DNA of 64,000 bases, from contig JBANDB010000006.1 of NCBI GenBank assembly GCA_037576215.1, forward strand, positions 4,774,001 to 4,838,000. The letters run 5' to 3'. Position numbers and translations under genes: made by a program. The notes under the pieces were generated by a model. It was not told the DNA's origin and made no database searches. It saw only the letters and a program-made list of their open reading frames with translations. This document shows positions 21,670-31,985 of this stretch, piece after piece; positions within the stretch are counted from its first letter, which is position 1, and each line of letters starts with the position of its first letter. Origin of the DNA: Armillaria gallica. Lineage: Eukaryota > Basidiomycota > Agaricomycetes > Agaricales > Physalacriaceae.

Positions 21670-24049
21670 TTCACACCATAAAATGCACTGTGTATTGAAT
21701 ACTACCTCTGGAACTAAATCCACATTCATTCCTTTCACTGTGCTGCTTTGATATCAAATGAATTAATCTTACAGACCTGTTGCAGCAAGCACAGGCTTGA
21801 TGATTTATATCTTTGGGGCAAGCATGGAATTGTAAGTGAATTCCTGGAGTTTGCAAAGGCCACAGAGAGTCTCAAAAATGGCATTGAGGGAGGGCTCACA
21901 TTCAAGCAGTCTGAGCCTCGGCTCACACATACTTGCGAGAGGCCATCTCCCCTGTCATTGTCTCCTTCTCTACCCACTCCTTCCAAACATTGATGGCTAA
22001 TGTCAAGGACATACATACATCAAACATAACACAGCAGTATTCTCTAAGTATTCTCTTGGACATCAATTATATTCTCGAGATAAGGGGAGTCTCCTCACAC
22101 TGTTTACAGCGGTAGAACTTGGTTGAACAGACAAATATTAAGTTTCGAGGCAGTGTTTCAAGCCTACACATCAACGAAGCAAAGAGGATTCATTGGCAGA
22201 TGATACTGTGTATCACCAGATACGTCTATTTCCCGGAGATCAACAGCAAAGCAACAAGATCTTACCAGTACGTTGAGAAGAACGAGGAAGAGGTTAGTGT
22301 TCTTTCAACGGAACTCGACAGAATGTCTCGTTCATCGTCTCTAGCAGAGAACAAATCCGACTGGGCAAGAATGGTAAAACGAATGATATTTATCTCCGGT
22401 ACTCCTCTGTAACTGCGATAGCATATACGACGTTGTCCAATAGTATAATCTGTTGCTGGATGCACCCTGTGAAACGAGGTTAGAAGTAAGAAGAAAACAA
22501 TGATAACAGTGGTTTATACCATCTCGGAGTTCGAGCCATCACTTCCTCTTCGGCAATGTGCCAACACAGCATCATGAGACGGCCGTCTAGTCTCACCAGC
22601 GACCCTTACCTCCTACTGAACGGCTCTTACTCTCCGTGCACCCTCTTGGCGCCTTCCCTTACCACATCCAACGAACTCTGCCGTCCAAAGTGTCATCAGC
22701 GAAAACGGCAACCTTGACTGTTCGTCTCCAGTGTACATTCATCGGGATCACATATACGGCACGTCGGTCTCCAGCAGAATACGCTTATTGGACATTTGTT
22801 CAGGTAGTCCGGTAGTACTGAGGTTCAATGCATAGCAAGCGAGCCGATGTGCAGATTTGGAAAGTACTCGAGGAGGCGGAGGCTGAATGATGAAGAAGTG
22901 AATGCGGAACTGAAGATAAACGTTAGCTTAGAGGGTATATGGCCGAGGTAGACATACTCGGTCCTCGCATGATTTCGTTCGTGATTCTATCCGTGTCTTC
23001 TTCCGCCTCCCGTGTATGTACCATTATTGGGATACCACGATCCACGACTGCTGGGTGAATACCCGTTGTTGCACATCTGGCATGTAGTGGTACTGCAAGC
23101 CGATCTCATCAAGTCCAACACAAGATGGAGGCGACTGAGAATCTCAGATTCGACGGGAGGGGTATACGATTGTGCTTCGTGTCTAGACAGAAATTACCGA
23201 GGTAGTAGCTTCAAAGTCGCAAAACTTATGGGTGAACGCCTGCAGGTGAGTTAGTAAGAAAATCGCAGCAAAATGGAGAACGTACCGATAACGAATTGAT
23301 ACCCTCCCTTCTTCCATCCGCTGTTCCTCGCATGAAGACTTCCGGCTTGCACTACTACCGTCTCTAGTCCCTCACCCGCATATACGCCCTTGACAAAGTC
23401 AAAAGTTGTCTCATACTCCCTTCAGGTACGGAACTATCAGGTCGTGAGAAGGGCAAGAGGATTTTTCTTGATGTTATTTCCCATGGCGATGGAGGTGATT
23501 GTAAAGAGCCGTAGACGGGAAGTCGCAGCATGGAAGTATCGGAACAAAAGGCGTGTGCCGTCCATTTTTGTGAGAGTCCTTCTTTCCCCCTCACTTCAAT
23601 AACACTGTCGGAACATTGAATCCCGTCCGGAAATGCTGGCACAATACCTCTCGAGTTGAACAGACAACGTCGAGGAGTTGGAGGTGAACATGAAGGAAGC
23701 GCGCAGGCGGTGGAGCTGATGACGAGCCAGGACGCTGGTGTAACCGTCGAGAGACTCGCTGAGGGAACCAAAAGTCCTGGCACCCTTTCCTTCGAGTACG
23801 TGTAAACCGGTATCGAAGTCAATCAATGTCCGACGTTGGATGTGCACCAATCAAAGCGGATATCGGTAACGCCAGCATCGGAACTGTTGATCCAAGGTAA
23901 TATGGTGGTGGGTCTGGGCACTGGGAAGAGAGGGAACGTGGAAGGGACACTGAGTCGTAGCAGGAGCTGGATCAGGAGGTTGGACGCACACGAATAAGCG
24001 GGGACGCGTCGGAAATCCAGCGCATGGGCGAAGAGAAAAGTCATCTTCG
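21670..24049 (-). repeat. Block E, copy E2: decayed gene(s) of unknown function
   Basis: Second copy of the block described at 8552-10884. On the minus strand HTREAEEDTDRIMNEIVRGP and SVQLERYCASISGRDSMFRQ are readable, and on the plus strand LYLWGKHGIVSEFLEFAKAT and YFPEINSKATRSYQYVEKNE. Each piece is open only locally. The 152-codon minus ORF at 23822-23364 is mostly in a frame not shared with the other copies, so I do not treat it as a gene. Confidence 0.45.
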
Positions 24050-24480
24050 CAACGTCACGCCAAACACAAACTCTGCATGGGATTTCTCGCAGGCGACTGC
24101 CGAGTGAGGTAGTCGCGCTTGGGTATAGGACAAACGACCGCGTACCGAGCCATCATCCACCGTCTAAGCCAGTTCCTGCGCGCTGTGCCGTCATATGTCC
24201 ATGCATGGGAACGATCATTTCCCGCATTGAGGCGAGGAGGTGGGTCGTCCATCCGTTGGTAACATGGACGATGTATTTGGCGTGCATATCGCCGCGGGGC
24301 GTTGTTGTGGATGGAAAGACCGAGTGTATGCGTGTATAGCCAGAATGAAGAGTACGTCTTGCAGAGCCTTGAGGGGGTTCTTGTGACGAGCCGGTATGGA
24401 TGCATCGTGCTATCCGTCATCGAGCTGACCGCGCACACCCCATCCGCGAGCTGCAATCTTCAACCCGCGCGGTAATATCA
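24050..24480 (-). pseudogene. FAD-dependent oxidoreductase relic D5 (central fragment)
   Basis: The minus-strand frame 24456-24055 and neighbours match the middle of D8: MQLADGVCAVSSMTDSTMHP, YRLVTRTPSRLCKTYSSFWL, YTHTLGLSIHNN, then a region corresponding to AKHIVHATNGWTSHLLAPMR in another frame. The N-terminal FAD-binding third is gone; the 3' junction with block E is the same as in D2 and D7. Upstream it joins block R2 directly. Confidence 0.65.
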
Positions 24481-25300
24481 ACAGCTGGCCTTGCCACGAG
24501 TAACCTCGCGTACCTGGATTCAGGCTTAGTGGAAAATAGGTATAAATATGAATTGTACACACCAGCTCAGCATTATATAGTATAGTGTTGCTCGTCGAGG
24601 ATAGGATCCAAGAAGTGAGGATAGTGATTACTAATCAAGCAAAGTGAACTCGGAAACATCGGCAAAAATGTCCGAACCTTCACCACTATCCACCACGTTA
24701 TATCCTTCGGTCCCATTCTTCTGGTGTGACTATCCTCTTTCATCATCCTGGACAGCGAGCGAATTTACCTCAAAGACTGTTCTAGACGCGTCCTAACAAC
24801 GACGGGTTGCAGGAGTAGGGAGAAAACATTATCACGTACGTCACTTTCAGTTTCTTTAAAAGCACAATTCACACCAAGGGATACAGAAATGGTCGAGATA
24901 ATAAGCTTCACGTATGGCTTCGCGTCGAAGAGCTACCAGGAATAGGAGGATCAGCAGCTCTATCTGAAACGCCCCTTCGCGTACTCTGGTACTCGGTGGC
25001 TGTGGATTCCTTGAACCATTTTCGTTGATACCCTTGCTGCCCAACGACAGCGCAATAGGCTCGGTCCAGGGATCAATATTCAATCCTCAGAGGTATGACA
25101 GTAGTTCCATTTGCCTAGAAGAGATTCTCACAGTTGCTCAGGCCGATATTTAGTCCCTGCCAGCTTGCAGTCACATTCTCGCTGCGATAAAGAAGTAAGA
25201 AAGCAACGGCCTCACCCTATTTGTGGACGCGCGCGGGAATAAGGCCACAGGTAACTGCTTTTCTCTGTGTACCGCAGCCGTACTCATTTATATACAGGTA
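24481..25300 (-). pseudogene. Unknown minus-strand gene in block R2
   Basis: Second copy of the gene at 13316-14200. TATA-type gtatataaatgag lies near 25293 on the minus strand. Readable pieces are GYQRKWFKESTATEYQS, then in another frame LLKKLKVTYV, then FEVNSLAVQDDERG and the conserved end SGEGSDIFADVSEFTLLD (about 24700-24640). The longest frame (25083-24856) is a mixture of frames relative to copy 1. Not functional in this form; family unknown. Confidence 0.4.
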
Positions 25301-26440
25301 TTATAATCATCCGGGGAATGGGGCTATCGCCATCCGTGACGACGGCAGGGGGTTTGCGCTGCAGGTAGATGGGACGGACGGTATGACATCTTCTCCTCGC
25401 CCGCCTTTTCTTTCTTACGATTTTCTGCAGAATTCGTCTCTATTCAACGAAATCATCTAAATCATTAGGAATTCTGTAATACCAACAAAATGGATGCCAG
25501 GCTGTTGCCTTTGCACGAACACTATCCGCGTAGCAGAATTTAAATTTAAATTTTTGCACAATGATGACGACGCAACCTCCTTGGCTTCTCTCCACGACTA
25601 CGACGGTCCGACCACACCTTTAACCACAAACTCTGTGCTGCGCCTAGTTTCAGCGGGGTATTATTTTTATTTTTCTCACGACATCTGGACAGGATATCCT
25701 CACACGACGACTGTCGCCGCCCTTTTCTCTCGTGATCTCCATCGATGTTCGCTCCTCCCTCGCCCTTTCGTGGTCTTCATGGGCAGTTTGAGTATCTCGC
25801 TGAAGTTGCCGATGCCAGTTCTGTCAACTCTTACAGTCCTCAGTATCGAGCATTCGTCGGATGGATCTCAAATGACGCTGCCCTCCGTTAACAGAGCAGA
25901 AATTTGCGCATCGTTCCGCACGGCATCATCTGAGGAATATCATGACATGTAAAAGCCAAATGAAACGACACCACTCGCCATCGGCATCCTCCTAAACGTT
26001 TGGCTTCCGCTTCTCCGCTTCGAGTCGATAAGGCAGGCAAGGGTCTCGCATCGAGAATCGCGTGGGGTCCCTCCCTGTGAAGGAAGGTTTTTCGCTCTAC
26101 ATTGACTCTGACATCCTCGATATTGATGTCGCTGAATTTCGACATGCTTTTCTTCGACACCTCGCTCCGAGCGTTCATACATGCAGACACAGGTTGACTG
26201 CATCAATGAATCCGTGTAGTGGTGATTCGCCAAGCCCATTTTTCCTCCTCGTTCCAAAACCAACCCTGCTCTCATTCTCGTTTATCACGTCGCAGCTCGT
26301 GGTGGAATTCAGCTGCTGATTAATGTCGTTTGGTGCAACCCATTCCCTCATCTCCAGCTTCTCAGAGGCGCATATCAATTGAAGTTGAGTCACTGCCAGA
26401 CAAAGCCCTTCCTCCACTCGCCTTGCTTCACACCGGTTCA
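25301..26440 (+). repeat. Block R2, right part
   Basis: Duplicate of 14201-15700. A 152-codon plus ORF (25494-25952) contains DDDATSLASLHDYDGPTTPL and hydrophobic segments (GYYFYFSHDIWTGYP; FVVFMGSLSISLKL) and may be a better preserved version of the plus-strand partner gene. Copy 1 is broken at the same place, so conservation does not prove coding. At 26062-26319 the copy-1 peptide DIDVAEF-(T/R)HAFL reappears. Confidence 0.35.
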
Positions 26441-27060
26441 TTTTTTGGTATAGATTCTAGCTTAATCGTCTTCATGAGGCTGTTCATCCGCTCCACCATG
26501 TATTCCCCATCTCCGATCTTGATCTTTCCACAATCCCGGAAGTGTGAACATCGTCAAAGACTGGGCGCGAACACTTACTTCCAGACGGGTATTATATCCC
26601 AGTACGACTTCCCGAATGGACATGATGCGGGCAACTCCTTTAGCCCTCATTTTTCACCAAAGTCAAGCGGATTATCTTGGAAATGCGGCATATCTCAGCG
26701 CGTGCCCTCCACCTATGTACATCCGTCGCGGTGGTTCCGCCATCCTACCGGAGTCTCTGGCCGCGACGTCTGGGACTTATCAAATGCGGAGACTGTTCAT
26801 TGGGAAGAAAAGTTTGTGGATTATCGATGTCATTCCGATACGAGATATGACAGCCCCGGAACCCACAGAAAGAGAGATTGCCGCTCCGTCCTTGATCCAG
26901 CAGGTATACAGAAACATCTTCCGTTGTCGACGAGGTGCTGCCAAAAGAGGGAAAGCAGGCCTTCACACGGAAATATACGCCTTATGTGCTACAGAGGTAT
27001 CCCGGTTGGTGTTAACCCCGGGTGATATCTTCATCTCTTTTTAGGCCCGCTGCCGCACGC
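26441..27060 (+). CDS. Possible gene fragment, unknown function
   Basis: Two overlapping plus-strand frames are long here: 26330-27025 (231 codons) and 26544-27044 (166 codons, beginning MNIVKDWARTLTSRRVLYPS). Neither shows a recognised domain. The second has a more protein-like composition (AAYLSACPPPMYIRRGGSAI; LFIGKKSLWIIDVIPIRDMT). This part has no duplicate in the window; similarity with block R1 stops at about 26430. It may be a unique gene piece brought in next to R2. I cannot name it. Confidence 0.25.
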
Positions 27061-27119
27061 CCTGCTCTGTCTCGAGGTAGTTCGCGCTGATACACTCAAC
27101 CAGAGGAAGAAGATGAAGA

Positions 27120-27460
27120 AGTGCGTAGTCAAACGAGTACAATGCACTCGATGACCTGTTAGCACAGACCAAGTACGTATTACTGGCCCTTATACTGACG
27201 CTAACTGATTCCATTCACCACTTGTTCACTAGTAAGGCGAACAAGGCTGCAGTCAAACTACAACAGAAACTCAGCCCGAGTTCTGCGTTCTACGAGCGTT
27301 GCGACGGCGAATAACCCAAGAACCTAGCTAGTCGAATGGGGTTTCTTCTCTCCTATTCAAAACTTCCTTGAACTTGACGGACGACTGACCTGCACCTCGC
27401 CATCAAGGGAATCGTAACTGAACGAGGCGCATGCAAAAAGCCGACACTCAAAATTTGACG
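27120..27460 (+). pseudogene. 3' fragment of an unknown gene (block d, copy d2)
   Basis: Best preserved copy of block d. The frame NEYNALDDLLAQTK leads into an intron (gtacgtattactgg...gttcactag, about 27172-27232), followed by KANKAAVKLQQKLSPSSAFY, ERCDGE, a stop, and the terminal DLHLAIKGIVTERGACKKPT in another frame. The same end is found at 53750 (minus strand). Family unknown. Confidence 0.45.
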
Positions 27461-28534
27461 ATGACTTGTACTATTACTGATTCTTAGCGTATTGATTTGT
27501 AATCTGATATAGTTCTCCTGGATAACATTGCACCTGCGAATACATTAATACAACAGTCAAGTAACCCGTCCGCCGTGACTGAGTTCATAACCAAATTATG
27601 AGATAATCGGCAGTCATCTTGGTACCTCATCACCACAGATAAGATGATACCGAGGATCCAGAGCGAGGAAGCCATCCAACCATACTTGAAAAGGCACACT
27701 TGAGAGGCTGTACTCGAGACCAAGCAAAGTAAAATATCTAGGACTGTTACCGAATCACGGCTTGTGTATCTATGCATCCGTCAATTTAATCAGCGTGTTG
27801 ATGTTGACAGAAGACGTACCGGTGCAAAAAGCAGGGTATAACCCGGGGGAAGACGCAGGGAGACTGCTATTGAACAGGACCAGCCACCACCATGAGTGTT
27901 GCCGAGAAGAAAAGGCTTGTGTGGAGAGAACCAAGACTTTGAGGGAAAACTAAACCCGGTTAGTCGTTTTGATAGCCTGCGAACATGGTTTTTCTTGCAG
28001 ATACGGCGAGGAAGGTGCATTTAATTGAACGTGTACCGCGATCTTACCTCTGAGGGATTTGATAGCCACGGATCTAAAACGAAGAGCAAAAAGGGAGGAA
28101 TAATAATTCAGGTTTACCGAGATCCACCTGCATCGTCAATTATCACTATTCATATTTTAGTATTTGTGCGTGCCTCGATCATATTCCCTGCCCTTCCTCT
28201 CTCCTTGATTCATTCCCAATGTTGACTCGTTGCGGTTTTTTGACACAAGAAGGACGCGACGAGAGGGATATGGACGACACATTGATATCTTGGGCGCACT
28301 GATTCCAAGAAGCCAGGACTGGGAGACAGAATGAGAGAAAAGTTGTGACGGTGAAAGGGAAGCATTATTGCAGAGAACGTCATGATAGTCAGACAGAAGG
28401 ATTGCTCGGGTTTTCCCGACGCGTTGTAAGGTTGATCTCTTTGATTCGTTCGACTGTGTTCCCCATCCTCATCGGCTTGGAGCTGTTGCAGTGGCCTGAT
28501 ATCATGTTAAAGCCTCTTCAAGAGCCATGGCATC
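27461..28534. other. Tail of block d plus intergenic DNA
   Basis: 27461-27790 duplicates 5201-5547. A 97-codon minus ORF (27777-27484) with hydrophobic stretches is broken in the other copy, so it is probably not a gene. 28225-28380 resembles 45097-45260 (agaatgagag...gtgacggtgaaaggga). 28490-28534 resembles the sequence before D1 and D8. No supported gene is seen. Confidence 0.35.
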
Positions 28535-28994
28535 ATTGTTTTCACATCTCTGAGTGACTATCGACGCTCCACAAGCAATTATTTCTTTTCACCGCCACGT
28601 CTCCAAGCGGATAAAGCAGTCTCCCGGACTCCCAGTGGCCAATTCCACTGCTCCATTCTGGTGGATCCCAGCATCGCCCATCCAAAAAGAAGGCTCGTCT
28701 GTAGCCTTGCTAGCATGCATGGACGTTGTGATTATCGGGTGTGGGATAACGCGCACGGTGTTTGTGCATACGCTCCTCGATTCGGACAGGCCATTGGAGG
28801 TTGTGATGTTGGAAGCGAGGGATGCGGAACGGAGGATCTATTACACCATGTTTGAAGGAGCCAAGGAGAAGTCAGGCTGCCGAGTGAAAGAGTGACTGGG
28901 GTACGAGATGGGCACCCCGTCCTTTGGCGCTGTCGGATGCGCTGATGACAAGTCTCGAGTCTCGGCTTATACCTTGGTGGGATACTTTGCACGG
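28535..28994 (+). pseudogene. FAD-dependent oxidoreductase relic D6
   Basis: Closely related to D1: DAPQAIISFHRHVSKRIKQS, SPIQKEGSSVALLACMDVVI, GCGITRTVFVHTLLDSDRPL and VVMLEARDA, then the same roughly 220-bp deletion to FEGAKEKSGC. A second deletion removes the middle of the protein up to MGTPSFGAVGCADDKSRVS, and the copy ends at SAYTLVGYFA like D1. The GxGxxG motif is altered to GCGITR. It sits directly before the upstream block of H3. Confidence 0.75.
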
Positions 28995-29234
28995 GAATAT
29001 GTTGCCAATTCAATTACTCCCAATGTCAACGGAGCGAATTTCGTGATCCAAGGAAGTATACATGTAAGCGAAACAGTGACACACACTGATTCGAGGCAAT
29101 AGCATTCTATGTAGAATACTGTTGCAACTACACCCGCCTGAGGTTCTCCTTGTATACATCTAGTAATAACGGGATGAGTAGGCGTTGTATGTACCATCAC
29201 TTTCCTTCCACACCAAGTCTCCGTTCTGATTAGA
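28995..29234 (+). promoter_or_regulatory. Conserved upstream block of HET-like gene H3
   Basis: Same conserved block as for the other H copies: cccaatgtcaacggagc, gaaacagtgacacacactga, gaggttctccttgtatacat, then tctgattagaatggttagc at the start codon. It serves the only H copy that keeps start, splice sites and reading frame, so it is the best candidate for a working promoter. Confidence 0.5.
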
Positions 29235-31106
29235 ATGGTTAGCGCTCCACTGGCGACAGGCTTGGATTCAAGATTTTGGCTATACAAATCCTTCGCGCAG
29301 AGACAACAAGGTGTGTAGCTGTAAAATCCCATAGAAATGTACTGAATAACAGTATCATTGAGAAAGACAGACTATTCAAATCTCTCCGACGTCACCATCA
29401 TCGCTCCCATTGAAGACGGCTTGTCGGTCGAAGATATCAAAGTCCCAAATCAACGAGTCTATACGGGTCCAAAGCCCGTCATACCATCCTCTCTTGCTGA
29501 TACACCCTGTGCCAGCCTCGGTGTTGATGGACTGTTGAAGACGTTGAACGACACTCTTGGTACTAAATACGACCTCACCTCTTCTCTGTCATCCCTTCTC
29601 GAAGCATACATCTCGGATGAATATGATATTGGCACTGTATATGGTTATCTCCGCCCCATATGGTTCGACTGCAACTTGAACACCATCCAAGATTCACTGC
29701 GCACCTCTGAAGCGACAGACCTAGAAATACGACGAGAAGCATTGGTTGATAACCAGATCACCAAGGAGGGACTGCGCATGCCCCCTAGGCGCGTCTGGGA
29801 TCTCTTTAGCAATAGGGTGGTGCCGTGGTGGGTTGCCTTGCGTACACCATGGGGAATATCACATGCCTGGCTGGATAGCAGTCGTCGCAAAAATGTTCTC
29901 ACACCCATCAATGGACATCAATGGCCCGTGCCCATCCCAGAAGATGTCAATCTCGATCTCGTCCGCATCGAAATGCTGAATCTCGGAGCAGAGTATGCAT
30001 GGCTGGATGTCCTCTGTTTGAGGCAGGAAGGAGGCCGAGACGAGGATCTGCGTGTGGGGGAGTGGATGTTGGATGTGCCCAACATCGGAAATGCATATGC
30101 CTTGGAAAAGGTGGTTTGCTACTTCAACGGCCTTGGACGGCCCTTGGAGCACGATTTCGATTCTGATAGTCCTCGGAGTTGGTTCAAACGCACGTGGACG
30201 TTACAGGAGACGAGTGACAATTGGATGGTAGGTGGGGATACGGGCGACAAGATGTTGAATGATGAAGTACGGAAAATATTCAGGTCACAACTGGTATCTG
30301 TGAGAGCGGTCGGTTTATACGTGCTCGAAGTGACCAGCTGGCTATCGCTGTTGCAGAATCGCATGTCTGAGAAGGACGTGGATAAAGTTGCAGCACTGAC
30401 ATACTTTTTGGCATTGACCGGCACACCAGCACACAATGAAACACGACCCACTACATCTACTACTCATGATTACACAAAGATTGACCCCACTTCAAACGAC
30501 AATTCCATCGGAACAGGTGATCCAGCCTCGACCATAGCACCGGCATACTCTGAGCTGGAGTCTGCTGAAGATGCTTGGACAGCGCTGGTGAAGGTGATGT
30601 GGGGGTATGATCATTCAGAGATACTCTTTTTGTATCATGAACCCGGGCCCGAAAAGAATGCATGGAGACCATCATGGCAGCAGGCTATGAACTGGGATAC
30701 ACCAAGTTTCTCTTCTGATTTTGATGGGTTCGTTCATCATGATATGAAGACAGGTACCTATTTTTTCTATGGTCAGTGCATTCAATCGGCACAGGTGCAA
30801 GGGTTGGCCATGCTGGGGGTGGCACCTCGCAAAGGATGCTTGATTGTCCAAACCCGGTCCTGGTACAGAGGGAAGCATCAATATCGATACAAAATTTCCG
30901 CTGACCATCAATACCCAATACCGGATGGCGAATATTCATTGCTATGTGCCCCGGGCCGACATTTCAGATCAAAGGGGACTGCATGCGTTGTCGGGAAAAT
31001 GCTGCCCGATCAAACATTTCTAAAGATATCGGTGTTCAAAGTCTTCGACCGGCCATGGAAGCGAATGAAGCGGGAGAGTAAAGAGTCGCGTATTGTTCTT
31101 GGTTGA
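29235..31106 (+). CDS. HET (heterokaryon incompatibility) domain-like protein H3, intact
   Basis: Exon 1 is 29235-29310 (MVSAPLATGLDSRFWLYKSF...), the intron is 29311-29352 (gtgtgtagct...tactgaataacag, 42 nt), and exon 2 is 29353-31106; the protein is about 609 residues. The start is chosen because exon 1 and the splice sites recur in all sister copies; exon 2 alone has no ATG near its 5' end. After about 150 residues of family-specific N-terminus comes a divergent HET region (about 175-311): RVWDLFSNRVVPWW, GISHAWLD, VPIPEDVNLDLVRIEMLNLG, EYAWLDVLCLRQEGG, GEWMLDVPNIGNAY and RTWTLQE. HET proteins in fungi mediate non-self recognition and cell death. The C-terminal half (FLYHEPGPEKNAWRPSWQQA; HQYPIPDGEYSLL) is typical of the basidiomycete subfamily, with unknown role. 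No signal peptide or membrane segment is seen. Four relatives in the window carry start, splice or stop lesions. Confidence 0.85.
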
Positions 31107-31762
31107 AATACTCAAACCAAAGTTGATTATAGCTTTTGTATACACTTCAGGAATGTCACCTGTCACCCCGTAAAATGCACAGTGTATTGAATACTGCCTC
31201 TGGCAATAAATTCATGTCCATTCCCTTCATGCCGGTCTGATATAAGATGAATTAATCCACAGACCCGTCGCAGCAAGCACAGGCTTGATAATTTATACCT
31301 TCGGGGCAAGCATGAGATTGTAAGTGAATTCCTGGAGTTTGCAAAGGCTGCAGAGAGGCTAAAAAACGGCATCGAGGGAGGGCTCATGTTCAAGCAGCCT
31401 GAGCCTCAACTCACAGGCTATTCTACATACCCACGAGAGGCCATCTCCCCATGTCTTCTCTACTCATCCCTTGATGGCTAATGTCGAGTACATATGTCAC
31501 CGGATACGTCAATTTTCTGGAGATCAACAGCGAAGCAGATAGTGAGAACAAGACCTTACCAGCACATCGAGAAGCACAAGGAAGAGGATAGTATTCAACG
31601 GAACTCAACAGCATGTCTCGTTCATCATCTCTAGCAGAACGTGCCATGGAACAAATCTGACTGGGCAAGAACGGTAAAATGAATGATATTTGTGTCTGGT
31701 GTTCCTATCTAACCACAATAGCATATATGACATTGTCCAACAGTATAATCTGTTGCTGGATG
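31107..31762. repeat. Block E, copy E3, left part (before the Copia insertion)
   Basis: This continues at 36668. The plus strand again shows KHEIVSEFLEFAKAAERLKN followed by GIEGGLMFKQPEPQLTGYST, the most intact version of this peptide among the three copies; then frames break. The block ends with the target site GGATG of the Copia element. Confidence 0.45.
31758..31762. repeat. Target-site duplication of the Copia element, left copy (GGATG)
   Basis: GGATG here and at 36663-36667. In the uninterrupted paralogue E1 (near 9240) the sequence reads gctggatgcaccctg, with one GGATG. Confidence 0.9.
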
Positions 31763-31964
31763 TGTTGAGAGCAGGTTATTAGTGCAGTGAGTACGTGCCA
31801 GACTGGAGACGAAGGTCAAAGAGCTGTATTGTATTTAGATGTAGGTAATACATACCTGGAGACGAAGGTCAAAGAGCTAAAGAGCGTTGACCTTCAATCT
31901 CCAATATTTGCTAGCTACAATTATGTAAGGTTGACATGAAGGGCGTCATACTACTACTTCAACA
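31763..31964 (-). repeat. 3' LTR of the Copia element (202 bp)
   Basis: On the minus strand it begins TGTTGAAGTAGTAGTATGAC and ends CCTGCTCTCAACA, with TGTTGA/TCAACA inverted ends. Inside, ctggagacgaaggtcaaaga occurs twice (about 31802 and 31858) and partly again inverted (gttgaccttcaatctcca), so the region downstream of the promoter is itself repetitive. This LTR is the normal reference for judging the aberrant partner. Confidence 0.85.
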
Positions 31965-31985
31965 CTCCCCCTCGACCGAACATGT

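Noticed and set aside
23364..23822. 152-codon minus ORF in block E2
   Set aside because: The frame is not shared with E1 or E3, and the conserved peptides lie in other frames.
29358..29360. TTG as start of the long H3 reading frame
   Set aside because: Nuclear fungal genes start at ATG; a conserved upstream exon (ATG at 29235) joined through a 42-nt intron explains the frame and is found in all copies.
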